From the NCBI GenBank assembly GCA_035448545.1, contig DAOTJE010000006.1, positions 124,001-188,000 on the forward strand: a DNA stretch of 64,000 bases, read 5' to 3'. Positions 52,572-61,088 of the stretch are shown here, piece by piece (within the stretch, counting starts at the first letter, position 1; the number at the start of each line of letters is the position of its first letter). A program made the translations under genes and the position numbers. The notes below the pieces were generated by a model. It saw nothing but the letters and a program-made list of their open reading frames with translations, did not search any database and was not told where the DNA came from. Source of the DNA: Anaerobaca sp035448545. GTDB lineage: Bacteria; Planctomycetota; Phycisphaerae; Sedimentisphaerales; Anaerobacaceae.

Positions 52572-52601
52572 CTGGCAGGCGAGGTGGGGATCGGCTATAA
52601 T
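52572..52601 (+). promoter_or_regulatory. Promoter of thrC, CTGGCA-N18-TATAAT
   Basis: CTGGCA (52572-52577) and a perfect TATAAT (52596-52601) 18 bases apart; predicted start near 52608. GGAG lies 8 bases before the ATG at 52634. Confidence 0.6.
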
Positions 52602-52633
52602 GCCGGGCCTGTTGCAGGACTGGAGAATTCGAT

Positions 52634-53974
52634 ATGGCTGATGTGGCGTTTCAGAGGTGCATCAATCCGGCGTGCGGCGCCGAGTTCGATTGCGGGCAGG
52701 CGATCTTCAAGTGCCCCCGGTGCGGGGACCTGCTCGACGCCCAGTACGACTGGGACCGGGTGCCCGTGCCGAGAAAGCTCAGCGAGTTCGGCAAGCGGTG
52801 GGCGACGCGGGACCGGCGGCTGGACTTCTCGGGCGTGTGGCGGTTCCGCGAGCTGCTGGACTTCTGTCCCGATGAGCACAAGGTCACGATCGGCGAAGGC
52901 CAGACGATCCTCCAGCAGAACCGCCAGATCGCCGAGCACCTGGGCATGAAGCCCGATGCACTGCACCTTCAGTACGAAGGCTTGAACCCCTCCGGCTCGT
53001 TCAAGGACAACGGCATGACCGCGGCGTTCAGCCACGCGATGATGGTCGGCGCGACCTCGTGCGCGTGCGCCTCGACGGGCAACACGTCGGCATCGGTGGC
53101 GCTGTACGCCCATAGTTGTGGCCTGAAGTGCACCGTCTTCATCGGCTCCGGTCGGATCGCGTTCGGCAAGCTCAGCCAGGCGATGGACTACGGCGCCCAG
53201 ACGATCCAGATCCAGGGCGACTTCGACGACTGCATGAGGCAGGTCCAGGCGGTCTGCACCGAGCTGGGGCTGTATCTGCTCAACTCGCTCAACCCGTTCC
53301 GGCTGGAAGGCCAGAAGACGATCATGTACCGCATCATCGAGGCCCTCGGCTGGCAGGTGCCCGACTGGATCATCGTGCCCGGCGGCAATCTCGGCAACTC
53401 CAGCGCGTTCGGCAAGGCGTTCCTGGAGCTCAAGCAGCTCGGCCTGATCGACCGCGTCCCGCGCCTGGCGATCGTCAACGCCACGGGCGCCGACACACTG
53501 ACCGACCTGGTCAACAACAAGAAGCTTGTCTGGAACGGCGGGCATGTGAACCAGAAGATCATCGACGACTACTACGCCGACCTGACGGCGCGTCACTTCT
53601 CGCCGCACACCTGCGCTTCCGCGATCGAAATCTCCCGGCCGGTGAACCTCAAAAAGTGCCTCCGCGCGATCGACGTCTGCAACGGCGTCGTCCTGGCCGT
53701 CACCGACCAGGAGATCTGCGACGCCAAGGCCCTGATCGGTAAGTATGGCCTGGGCTGCGAGCCGGCCTCGGCCGCCACCATCGCGGGGCTCAAGCACCTG
53801 CTCGCCGACGGTACGGTCGCCAAAGACGACCGCGTCGCCTGCGTCCTGACCGGGCACGCCCTGAAGGACCCCAACGTCACCGTCAACTACCACAAGGACA
53901 AGCTGGGTCCGTTCAGCAACGCCCCCGTCGAGGTCCCCAACGACCTCGATGCGATCATCAGGCTGATCCGCTGA
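52634..53974 (+). CDS. thrC: Threonine synthase
   Basis: 446 residues, with an N-terminal zinc-ribbon-like extension (CINPACGAEFDCGQAIFKCPRCGDLL) typical of the class related to cystathionine gamma-synthase-free threonine synthases. The PLP lysine is in LNPSGSFKDNGMTAAFSHA, with CASTGNTSASVALYA for phosphate binding and VPGGNLGNSSAFGKAF for the cofactor. It converts O-phosphohomoserine to threonine. Aspartate semialdehyde is shared with the homocysteine cluster ten kilobases away, though the two are not in one operon. Confidence 0.95.
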   Translation: MADVAFQRCINPACGAEFDCGQAIFKCPRCGDLLDAQYDWDRVPVPRKLSEFGKRWATRDRRLDFSGVWRFRELLDFCPDEHKVTIGEGQTILQQNRQIAEHLGMKPDALHLQYEGLNPSGSFKDNGMTAAFSHAMMVGATSCACASTGNTSASVALYAHSCGLKCTVFIGSGRIAFGKLSQAMDYGAQTIQIQGDFDDCMRQVQAVCTELGLYLLNSLNPFRLEGQKTIMYRIIEALGWQVPDWIIVPGGNLGNSSAFGKAFLELKQLGLIDRVPRLAIVNATGADTLTDLVNNKKLVWNGGHVNQKIIDDYYADLTARHFSPHTCASAIEISRPVNLKKCLRAIDVCNGVVLAVTDQEICDAKALIGKYGLGCEPASAATIAGLKHLLADGTVAKDDRVACVLTGHALKDPNVTVNYHKDKLGPFSNAPVEVPNDLDAIIRLIR

Positions 53975-53991
53975 CTCGGGCCTCAACCGGC

Positions 53992-54552
53992 CTATAGCTG
54001 GCCATGCATGCGGCGCAGGTGATCGATGATCTCGGGGGTTTCCTTGAGTCTGCACAGCGGGTCCAATTGGTCGAGGATGTAATCCCAGTCGAGGTCGGCT
54101 TGCTGTCGCGCGATAATGCTTTCGATGTCGGCCCAGTCTCTGGCCCGGTCGGCGAAGGCCTTGAGGACGATGAGGTCTTCGGCGGAGCACGTCAGAAGGG
54201 ATACACCCGGCAGGAATTGATAGCGAGTCGCCCTGGACACAGCCCGTTCCTCGAAGGCGATGCCACCCAGCGCCACGTCGATGGGAATGCCCTCCGGAGA
54301 CTGGAGCAGCAACACGCGATGCTTCAAGGCAAACTCACGACTGGCGCAGACCCGTGCCTCATATCGTTTCAACATCGCGTCGATGTAGACGGCCTCATTT
54401 CCGAAGCCGGCGAGAATCGTCAGGTCGATGTCGTTAGTCAATCGTGGCTGGCCCCACCGCTGGAGGGCGAGGCCGCCGATAAAGCAGTAACGCCAGCCCT
54501 GCTGAATTAGAAACGCTTCGAGGTCCGCTGCGGCGGAGAAGAGCGATCTCAT
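53992..54552 (-). CDS. Nucleotidyltransferase (toxin-like, AbiEii/DUF1814-type fold)
   Basis: 186 residues from ATG 54552. The motif FIGGLALQRWGQPRLTNDIDLTI (GG...DxD) is a minimal nucleotidyltransferase signature, with VDVALGGIAFEE and the helical LTCSAEDLIVLKAFADRARDWADIESII. Similar proteins form the enzyme half of toxin-antitoxin pairs. It overlaps by 4 bases (ATGA) the small gene upstream. Which partner is toxic is not determined from sequence. Confidence 0.8.
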   Translation of the reverse strand: MRSLFSAAADLEAFLIQQGWRYCFIGGLALQRWGQPRLTNDIDLTILAGFGNEAVYIDAMLKRYEARVCASREFALKHRVLLLQSPEGIPIDVALGGIAFEERAVSRATRYQFLPGVSLLTCSAEDLIVLKAFADRARDWADIESIIARQQADLDWDYILDQLDPLCRLKETPEIIDHLRRMHGQL

Positions 54553-54773
54553 GGTCGCAGCCTCGCAAACAGGCGCTGCTGCTCCACCAGGCCCGAGGTG
54601 GCTGGAGGTTGCCAGTGAAGGCGTGCGGATTCGAAGGCGTCGGAAAGCTGCTCGATCGCCGTGGCGGTGTCGGTTTCTCGGATGGCTCTGGCGCGGGCCT
54701 GCTCCAGCATAACGCCCGCGGCCTCCCAGTTCCGGATCCACTGTCGGACACGTTGTTGTTCCATCCTGTCCAT
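54549..54773 (-). CDS. Small helical partner of the nucleotidyltransferase
   Basis: 74 residues, strongly helical and charged (MEQQRVRQWIRNWEAAGVMLEQARARAIRETDTATAIEQLSDAFESARLHW). It is translationally coupled to the nucleotidyltransferase by a 4-base overlap. The size and arrangement resemble antitoxin-like first genes of HEPN/nucleotidyltransferase pairs. An internal ATG at codon 4 is an alternative start. Confidence 0.7.
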   Translation of the reverse strand: MDRMEQQRVRQWIRNWEAAGVMLEQARARAIRETDTATAIEQLSDAFESARLHWQPPATSGLVEQQRLFARLRP

Positions 54774-54939
54774 GATTTCATTCTATCACGATCGGTGCTC
54801 ATCGCGCAGGGTAAACCGCCGTCCGGCGTTGGGCATCGTAAGCGAGAAACGCGAGATGGTCGAGCACGGTAGAGACCCCGTCCCCTCAGGGTCCGCTGAT
54901 CCGCTGAGCCTGGTGCCGTCCGTGGTTCTGGCGAAACGA

Positions 54940-54973
54940 GAAAGGGCTGGAAGCCGAAGCTTCCAGCCCTTTC
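54940..54973 (-). terminator. Terminator after the first PEP-CTERM-like gene
   Basis: A perfect 15-bp stem (GAAAGGGCTGGAAGC / GCTTCCAGCCCTTTC) closed by a UUCG tetraloop on the minus strand and followed by TCGTTTC. It begins 59 bases past the stop at 55033. Confidence 0.7.
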
Positions 54974-55032
54974 CCACTCGTGTGTCGGAAACCTCCCGGC
55001 GCCGCACACCGCTTCGCCGGTTGCCCAGGTCC

Positions 55033-55761
55033 CTATGCACGTTTACGCAATCTCATGCCGGCGACGCCCAAGCCCAATACGCCCAGCAGCACCGCCCCGG
55101 GAATTGGCACGGGGCTGAGTTGCAGGTGGTCCATTTCGAAGGCCTTCAGAACAGGGTCGCCATCCGTCGCGATCACCTGGTAGGAGACTGCCGTAATGCC
55201 CACGGCAGAGGTCGCTCCGAGCCAGCCCTCCACGAAGTGCACGGTCCCATTGCCCGACTCAAGCGGCTGCGATGTGAAGGTGGACCCGCCGACCTCGGTG
55301 ACAATCATACGAAAACTCTCGGCGGAACTACTGCTGTTGTCGTACACCCATGCTCCGAACCCTTTGACCGGTTCCAAGAACGCGAAAGTGATTTCTCCAT
55401 GAATCGTACCCGCCGCGTCGCGGTTGAGCAGTCCCATGCCATAGACCGTGCCATACACCGATCCATTCGAGGAGCCACCCCAGCTACCGGCGAAGATCTC
55501 GGCCGTCGATGCCGTACCATTCAGGCCGCCCAGACCCACATTGGCCACGATGGAGCCGAACGTAAGGCTGTCGATGTCCGCACTGCTCGCGAAGTTGTCC
55601 AGGTCCAGCTCCGTAAAGGTGCCTACGGCCGTTTGCCAGGGTATGTCCCATGTCGAGCTCGAGCTCGAATAGGTGTTCGGCGCAACGTAGAACGTCGGGT
55701 CCGCCGCCGCAGGCAGGGCCACGGATGCGCACAGCACTGCAACGAAGATCGCTCTCTTCAT
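55033..55761 (-). CDS. PEP-CTERM-like secreted protein
   Basis: 242 residues from ATG 55761 (AGGAGG six bases upstream). Signal peptide MKRAIFVAVLCASVALPAAA; a Ser/Gly/Thr-rich beta domain (residues about 25-210); and a C-terminal anchor VPIPGAVLLGVLGLGVAGMRLRKRA, the Phycisphaerae form of the PEP-CTERM tripartite tail (VPxPGA, hydrophobic stretch, basic end). The anchor is a substrate for an exosortase-like sorting system and export to the surface. No exosortase gene is in the window. The body domain is unassigned. Confidence 0.85.
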   Translation of the reverse strand: MKRAIFVAVLCASVALPAAADPTFYVAPNTYSSSSSTWDIPWQTAVGTFTELDLDNFASSADIDSLTFGSIVANVGLGGLNGTASTAEIFAGSWGGSSNGSVYGTVYGMGLLNRDAAGTIHGEITFAFLEPVKGFGAWVYDNSSSSAESFRMIVTEVGGSTFTSQPLESGNGTVHFVEGWLGATSAVGITAVSYQVIATDGDPVLKAFEMDHLQLSPVPIPGAVLLGVLGLGVAGMRLRKRA

Positions 55762-55858
55762 CCACCACCTCCTTCTCAATGCCGGCAAGCAAAGCCCCTG
55801 AAGTAGGGCTTCGCTGCCCGGTCTTATTGCAACTACATAAGTTGTCGGTTTCCAGCCC

Positions 55859-56500
55859 TCAGGACCGCTTGCGCAACCTCGCGCCGGCTACGCCCAGACC
55901 CAGCATGCCCAGCAGCACCGCCCCGGGCACGGGAACGAGCCGGACATCGTCAAAATACACGTCACCCGCGACGTTGGCGAGGCTGTAGCCTTGCAGATAG
56001 AAATCCTCGAACATCAGATGAACGGGGTTCATCCCGGCCGTGGCGGTGAACGTGTAGCTGTAGCTGTGCCATTGGCCATCGTCGGCCAGCACAGGGGCCG
56101 CACCACTGACAGTGCCGGTCCCGTAGTACCATTTGTGCGTGCCCGGAAAGCCGGAAGAAATGCCCGCGTAGCCGCCGAGATCTCCGGAGGTCCCACCCTT
56201 CGTAGGATCGCCGAGGTACTCGAAGGAAATCGTGTACTTCTGGCCCGCCGTGACGGCAAAGCCGGCGGCGGTGGCGAAGATGTCGCCACCCCAGTTCGTC
56301 TGGGAGAATGTCAGCACGTGGTTGCTGGCGTCCAGAGGATCGGACACGATCTGACCGTGGTGAGAGGTCGAAGTGCCGTCCTTGCCCACCCACGCCGACA
56401 GGCTGCCGCTCTCGAAGTCATCATAGAACAGATCGGCCGAAACGGTTGCACCCAGCATTACTGCGACGGCCAGAGCCAGTATTATGTATTTCGCAAACAT
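55859..56500 (-). CDS. PEP-CTERM-like secreted beta-sandwich protein
   Basis: 213 residues from ATG 56500 (GGAGG upstream). Signal peptide MFAKYIILALAVAVMLGATVSA. The body starts DLFYDDFESGSLSAWVGKDGT and ends GDVYFDDVRLVP, the pattern of carbohydrate-binding-module-like jelly rolls. The C-terminal anchor VPVPGAVLLGMLGLGVAGARLRKRS is almost identical to that of the neighbour. It is probably displayed on the cell surface through the same sorting system. Confidence 0.85.
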   Translation of the reverse strand: MFAKYIILALAVAVMLGATVSADLFYDDFESGSLSAWVGKDGTSTSHHGQIVSDPLDASNHVLTFSQTNWGGDIFATAAGFAVTAGQKYTISFEYLGDPTKGGTSGDLGGYAGISSGFPGTHKWYYGTGTVSGAAPVLADDGQWHSYSYTFTATAGMNPVHLMFEDFYLQGYSLANVAGDVYFDDVRLVPVPGAVLLGMLGLGVAGARLRKRS

Positions 56501-56531
56501 CACTCCTCCTGTCCTATCTCGAATCCTGAAC

Positions 56532-56628
56532 TTATGCGCGCTTGCGTAATTTGATGCCGGCGACGCTCAGGCCCAGCACGCCCAGCAGCACCGCACAGCA
56601 GCATGCTGATATTGAGGTTCTTCTTCAT
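56532..56628 (-). pseudogene. PEP-CTERM gene reduced by internal deletion to its two ends
   Basis: AGGAG lies six bases before an ATG at 56628 reading MKKNLNISMLLC, a signal-peptide start. After about 33 bases the sequence passes, in the next frame, into AVLLGVLGLSVAGIKLRKRA followed by TAA (56534-56532), a clean PEP-CTERM-like anchor. The whole body has been lost and the two ends are out of frame by one base. CAGCAGCA occurs on both sides of the inferred junction (near 56583-56602), suggesting deletion between short repeats. Confidence 0.7.
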
Positions 56629-56727
56629 TCTCATCTCCTGCTTCCTGAGCCAAGTATTTGCGTTTCCGAGCTTGAGGCGCGGAATTTCGATAGTCCGACT
56701 GACTGTCGTCGGGTCCGACCGATTCTC

Positions 56728-57327
56728 TCAGGAACAAAGCGGAGGGCCTCGGGAGACGAGGCTGTCGGGTGTGTGTTGGGATGGACGCCACGGCGATGTG
56801 ATTGCATCGGAGCGGCACGGTGGCAGAGAACGGTCCGGTGTGCCGTCGGGCTGGATGAAGCAGCAGGCGGGCACGGGACAGAGTGTGTCCGGGTTGACGG
56901 CGTGGCTATAGCCGATCTGGAACGGGCCGCCACTGTAATACCAGTCCGGGACGAAACCGAGCGACGCCTTCCTGACCCAGCGGCCCGAGCGGCACAGGCC
57001 CAGACCGACAAAGGCGTACAAACAAAAGTCAAGACTGCTCTGGTTGTGCGACAGGATGCGCACGGCCGGCCCGGCGGAATCGACCGATTCGATCTCCACA
57101 GGCAGCCCGGCCACGCAGGCCAAAGGCAGCAGGTCCACCTGGGCCGGGCCGAACTCGACACATAGATCAAGCCCGTCAACACAGGTGGGATTCGATTCGT
57201 CGCAGGGGTCGAGCATCCATGTCGAGGATGGACTGCCGACCGACTGGGGCACCATGTCGGCATAGAGAGGCGCTGTCATGGCGAGCGCCACGACAGCCGC
57301 AACGACGATCTTTCTCCCCTGGATCAT
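56728..57327 (-). CDS. Cysteine-rich secreted protein without anchor
   Basis: 199 residues from ATG 57327 (GGTAGGTG upstream). Signal peptide MIQGRKIVVAAVVALAMTAPLYA. The mature protein is rich in Cys and Pro (MLDPCDESNPTCVDGLDLCVEFGPAQVDLLPLACVAGLPVEIESVD, VPACCFIQPDG). It has no C-terminal anchor, unlike the two genes after it, although it stands just upstream of the deleted anchor gene. I do not recognise the family; disulfide-stabilised extracellular protein is the best description. Confidence 0.7.
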   Translation of the reverse strand: MIQGRKIVVAAVVALAMTAPLYADMVPQSVGSPSSTWMLDPCDESNPTCVDGLDLCVEFGPAQVDLLPLACVAGLPVEIESVDSAGPAVRILSHNQSSLDFCLYAFVGLGLCRSGRWVRKASLGFVPDWYYSGGPFQIGYSHAVNPDTLCPVPACCFIQPDGTPDRSLPPCRSDAITSPWRPSQHTPDSLVSRGPPLCS

Positions 57328-57481
57328 CGGTTCACCTACCCTGCACTCCGACGACAGACAACCCTTGACCATAGCCGAAAACGCCTTATTTGTCAAGTGA
57401 GAAGTTGGGGAAATCGCGATGTTTTCGCGCTGGTTGGCCGCCGGACGGATCTGCCGTATTGCCATATTGAGCGGACGGGTC

Positions 57482-58294
57482 TCAAGTGTTCTTGTAGTAG
57501 CGGCGGGCAGTGTGACGGCGGTTAAGAGTCGCTTCGAAGCGTTCCATGCGCCGGGCCAGGCTCTGCCGCCGGGTCTGCGGGCGATCTGCAAGATACGTAT
57601 CCAGCAGCACTTGTCGATGGCCGGCGTCGAAGTAATCCGGCAGCATGCTCCAGAGGAGCCGGCCGATGTCTTTGGCCTTCCTTCTCTCGCTGCGGACCGG
57701 CCAGGTCATCCGGTGCAGGTCGATTACGCTCAGGCGGCTCCGGCCGCAGGGGTTCTCGCGGTGCACATAGAGATGCCAAAGCTGCAGGTCCGGAAGCGAT
57801 ATGTCCAGTCCGTGCAAGGTCTTAGCGAAGCATCCGACGGCCGCGAGGATCTCCTCCTGGCCAGCGCGCACGAGGTTCTTCCAGTCCTGCAACACCAGAT
57901 CGAGCAGGCAGACCGCGTCGAGCTCCAGGGTGAGGAAGAAAGAGGCCTTCTCCAGGCCCCAGCGGGTTCGTTCGCCCAGGCACACCGGCTCGTACGTGCC
58001 GATCCCGTTGCTGAGCAGAAACCGTGCGTTTCGCCATTCGACGGCGGCCTGCGAGGCCAGGCCGCCACCTCCCCACCGAGCGGCCCAGATGTCCTTCCAA
58101 TGCGGATCGTGAAACCGCTTCATGAAGAAAGTGTTCGCCTCGGCACCACGGCCCAGGGTCAGCTTGAGAACATCCCGTCTCTCGTTCCGGTTGACGGTGA
58201 CGGTGTCGGGGTAGTTGTAGAAATCGTCGAACGTCCTCAGGCCCAGGCGGGCGAAGTACGGTTCCCATGACTCTGCGAAGACCACCTTGTCCAT
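57482..58294 (-). CDS. WaaP/Kdo-kinase-like lipopolysaccharide kinase family protein
   Basis: 270 residues from ATG 58294. Kinase marks: the ATP-lysine in FFMKRFHDPHW, the helix Glu region AAVEWRNARFLLSNGI, the catalytic loop analogue SLPDLQLWHLYVHRENPCG and the metal Asp in LSVIDLHRMTWP. The WaaP family phosphorylates heptose or Kdo in the LPS core. Planctomycetes have a Gram-negative envelope with lipid A genes, so a similar role is reasonable but unproven. No other LPS gene is nearby. Confidence 0.82.
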   Translation of the reverse strand: MDKVVFAESWEPYFARLGLRTFDDFYNYPDTVTVNRNERRDVLKLTLGRGAEANTFFMKRFHDPHWKDIWAARWGGGGLASQAAVEWRNARFLLSNGIGTYEPVCLGERTRWGLEKASFFLTLELDAVCLLDLVLQDWKNLVRAGQEEILAAVGCFAKTLHGLDISLPDLQLWHLYVHRENPCGRSRLSVIDLHRMTWPVRSERRKAKDIGRLLWSMLPDYFDAGHRQVLLDTYLADRPQTRRQSLARRMERFEATLNRRHTARRYYKNT

Positions 58295-58488
58295 AATGTG
58301 ACCGACCTTCCATAACCGCCCCGTTCTCGGGGCCATTCGTAGCACATCCGGGGGCCCCTGCCAACAGGTTTCCGCGCCAATCGCGGCGGGTCCGCCGGCG
58401 GGGCCCGGCTGCCAGGCTGGCAGGGCCGCAAGGGCTACCTGCAATTTTGCCAGAAGGGCGCTGGATGGAACAGCTTTGCATAACACAT

Positions 58489-58514
58489 TGTCAGTGCTTA
58501 TGTTAAGTATGACA
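58489..58514. promoter_or_regulatory. Imperfect inverted repeat, candidate operator
   Basis: TGTCAGTGCTTA / TTAAGTATGACA around a short centre, with one base missing on the right arm. It lies between divergent genes (LPS-kinase-like and receiver-like) and overlaps TATGTT, a possible -10 with TTGCAT 17 bases before it. It could control either or both genes. Confidence 0.4.
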
Positions 58515-58573
58515 TGGCAGCGAGACCCGTCGCTGGCACGGCATTTGCACCTTGTGGCCGCGGCAGGATGACT

Positions 58574-58987
58574 ATGTCTACAGAACGGTCACAACTCGGT
58601 GATGTGAATGTCCTGGCCAGTGCGGCCAGCTGGGCTTGGCCGGAAGCCCTGCGCCGTCTCTTCAAACCCAGAGGCGTCAACCTCATGGTGGCCGAGGACG
58701 CCGGCGAATTCGTTCATATCCTCGGACGGACCAGAATCCACACGACCATTCTCGACATGGACTCCGAGCGTTCTAACGCCTTGGCGACGATCAAGATCAT
58801 CCGGATGGACTACCCCCTGCTGCCCTGCATCCTGCTGACCAGCCAGGTCGATGCCGATGTGCTCGGCAGAGCCCTTGCCCTCGACGTCTTCGGCGTCATC
58901 GGCAAGCCCGTCAGCATGGAGGTGCTTCAGGAACTCCTGAACCGGCTGTTCCTGAAGAGGTACAACAGCAACATCTTCGCACTGTGA
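58574..58987 (+). CDS. Receiver-like domain protein preceding groES
   Basis: 137 residues from ATG 58574 (AGGA five bases upstream); an ATG at 58568 is an alternative. The single domain resembles a CheY-type receiver: phosphoacceptor-like Asp in TTILDMDSERSNAL, Thr in CILLTSQVD and Lys in GVIGKPVS. The first acidic pair is replaced by NLMVAEDAGE. There is no output domain. It lies about 105 bases before groES on the same strand, with no terminator between, so co-transcription is possible. Confidence 0.75.
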   Translation: MSTERSQLGDVNVLASAASWAWPEALRRLFKPRGVNLMVAEDAGEFVHILGRTRIHTTILDMDSERSNALATIKIIRMDYPLLPCILLTSQVDADVLGRALALDVFGVIGKPVSMEVLQELLNRLFLKRYNSNIFAL

Positions 58988-59091
58988 ATCTGCCAGGGAG
59001 CTTATAGATAAAGATTTATGCGAACAACGCTGATTCGGACACGATGGTACGGTCAACCCCATCAAAGGCAAGTGGAAAGGAGTAGGAACAA

Positions 59092-59382
59092 ATGAACATT
59101 CGACCATTGGCGGATAAAGTGCTGGTTGAGCGCGTGGAGGCGGAGTCAAAGACGGCCGGCGGGATTGTGCTGCCGGATACGGCCAAGGAAAAGCCCCAGA
59201 GAGGCCGAGTCGTCAACGTGGGCGAAGGCAAACTGCTCGAAGACGGCACCCGGCGAGAGGTCCAGCTCAAGAAAGGCGATCTGGTGCTGTTCACCAGCTA
59301 CGCCGGAACCGAGATCAAGGTTGACGGCAAAGAGTACCTGATCATGGATGAGTCGGACGTCATGGCTGTGATCGAGAAGTAA
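59092..59382 (+). CDS. groES: Co-chaperonin GroES
   Basis: 96 residues, standard length. It caps GroEL. Marks: MNIRPLADKVLVERVEAESKTAGGIVLPDTAKEKPQRG (mobile loop TAGGIVLP) and GDLVLFTSYAGTEIKVDGKEYLIMDESDVMAVI. Ribosome site AAAGGAG. No CIRCE repeat is visible upstream, so HrcA control is not supported. Confidence 0.97.
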   Translation: MNIRPLADKVLVERVEAESKTAGGIVLPDTAKEKPQRGRVVNVGEGKLLEDGTRREVQLKKGDLVLFTSYAGTEIKVDGKEYLIMDESDVMAVIEK

Positions 59383-59450
59383 TCCGCCGAAGGCAACCAA
59401 GGGAAGCGTCACGCACTCGGATCGAAAAGACAAAAAGGAGAAAGCAAGAT

Positions 59451-61073
59451 ATGGCAGCGAAGAAGATCGCATACGGCACCGACGCACGCAGCGCCATCCG
59501 CGAGGGCGTCCGTAAGCTCGCCGGAGCCGTCAAGATTACGCTCGGCCCGTGTGGCAGGAACGTAATCCTCGAAAAATCATTCGGTTCGCCCACCGTTACC
59601 AAGGACGGCGTCAGCGTCGCCAAGGAGATCGAGCTGGAAGACGCCTACGAAAACATGGGCGCCCAGATGGTCAAGGAAGTGGCCTCGAAGACCTCGAGCG
59701 TCGCCGGCGACGGAACCACCACCGCCACGATCCTGGCCGAAAGCATTTTCGAGGAGGGTCTGAAGAACATCACCGCCGGGGCCAACCCCATGCAGGTCAA
59801 ACGCGGGATCGAGCTGGCGGTCGAGACCATCGTGGAGGAATTGGGCAAGATGGCCGTACCGGTCGAGTCGACCAAGCAGATCGAGCAGGTGGCCACCTGC
59901 TCGGCCAACCAGGACGCCGAGATCGGTAAGAAGCTCGCCGAGGCGATGGAGAAGGTGGGCAAAGATGGCGTGATAACCGTAGAGGAGGGCCAGTCGCTCG
60001 AGACAACGGTCGAGCTGGTTGAGGGCATGCAGTTCGACAAGGGATATCTGAGCCCGCACTTTGTCAACAACGTCGAGAACATGTCGGTGATCCTGGACAA
60101 GCCGTACATCCTTGTCCACGAGAAGAAGATCAGTTCGATCAAGTCGCTGGTCCCGCTGCTGGAGAAGGTAGCCAAGCAGGGCAAGCCGCTGCTGGTCATC
60201 GCCGAGGACGTTGAGGGCGAGGCCCTGGCGACGCTGGTGGTCAACAAACTGCGTGGCGTGCTCCAGGTGGCGGCGGTGAAGGCCCCCGGTTTCGGCGACC
60301 GGCGCAAGGCCCTGCTCAGCGACATCGCCGTACTGACGGGCGCCGAGGCGATCTTCGAAGACCTCGGCCTGAACCTCGAGAACATCGAGCTCCAGCAGCT
60401 CGGCCGGGCCAAGCAGGTCAAGGTCGACAAGGATACCACGACGATCATCGAGGGCGCCGGCAGCACCGAGGCGATCAAGGCCCGCATTGAGCAGATCAAG
60501 GCCGAGATCGAGAACTCCACCAGCGACTACGACATCGAGAAGCTCCAGGAACGTCTGGCCAAGCTGTCCGGCGGCGTCGCCCAGATCAACGTCGGTGCCG
60601 CGACCGAGGCCGAGATGAAAGAGAAGAAGGCCCGCGTCGAGGACGCGCTGCACGCCTGTCGCGCCGCGGCCGAGGAAGGCATTCTGCCGGGCGGCGGCGT
60701 CGCCATGCTGCGGGCCCTGCCGGCTCTGGACAAGATCAAGACCAAGGGCGACGAGAGCATCGGTGTGGACATCGTCCGTCGCGCTGTGGTCGCTCCGATC
60801 AAGCAGATTGCCACGAACGCCGGCCTGGACGGCTCGATCGTGGCCCAGAAGGTCATGGAGAGCAGCGATAAGAACTTCGGCTACAACGCCCTGACCAAGC
60901 AATACGGGGACATGATCAAGTTCGGCGTGATCGTACCGACGAAGGTCGAGCGGACCGCGCTGCAGAACGGCGCCTCGATCGCGGCGTTGCTGCTGACGAC
61001 CGATGCGGTCGTAAGTGAAATCCCTGAGAAGAAGAAACAACCCGCGACGCCTCCGGGCGGCGATATGTACTAA
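59451..61073 (+). CDS. groEL: Chaperonin GroEL
   Basis: 540 residues. It folds proteins in the groES-capped double ring. Marks: VKITLGPCGRNVILEKSFGSPTVTKDGVSVAKEIELED, VAGDGTTTATILAESI with the ATPase Asp, KAPGFGDRRKALLSDIA and GGGVAMLRA. The C-terminus ends PATPPGGDMY instead of the GGM repeat tail seen in E. coli. The gene follows groES by 68 bases and ends with a strong terminator (61089-61121). Confidence 0.98.
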   Translation: MAAKKIAYGTDARSAIREGVRKLAGAVKITLGPCGRNVILEKSFGSPTVTKDGVSVAKEIELEDAYENMGAQMVKEVASKTSSVAGDGTTTATILAESIFEEGLKNITAGANPMQVKRGIELAVETIVEELGKMAVPVESTKQIEQVATCSANQDAEIGKKLAEAMEKVGKDGVITVEEGQSLETTVELVEGMQFDKGYLSPHFVNNVENMSVILDKPYILVHEKKISSIKSLVPLLEKVAKQGKPLLVIAEDVEGEALATLVVNKLRGVLQVAAVKAPGFGDRRKALLSDIAVLTGAEAIFEDLGLNLENIELQQLGRAKQVKVDKDTTTIIEGAGSTEAIKARIEQIKAEIENSTSDYDIEKLQERLAKLSGGVAQINVGAATEAEMKEKKARVEDALHACRAAAEEGILPGGGVAMLRALPALDKIKTKGDESIGVDIVRRAVVAPIKQIATNAGLDGSIVAQKVMESSDKNFGYNALTKQYGDMIKFGVIVPTKVERTALQNGASIAALLLTTDAVVSEIPEKKKQPATPPGGDMY

Positions 61074-61088
61074 CCGGCGGACGAATGC

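Noticed and set aside
58988..59091. CIRCE heat-shock operator upstream of groES
   Set aside because: Neither TTAGCACTC nor its inverted partner with a nine-base gap could be found.
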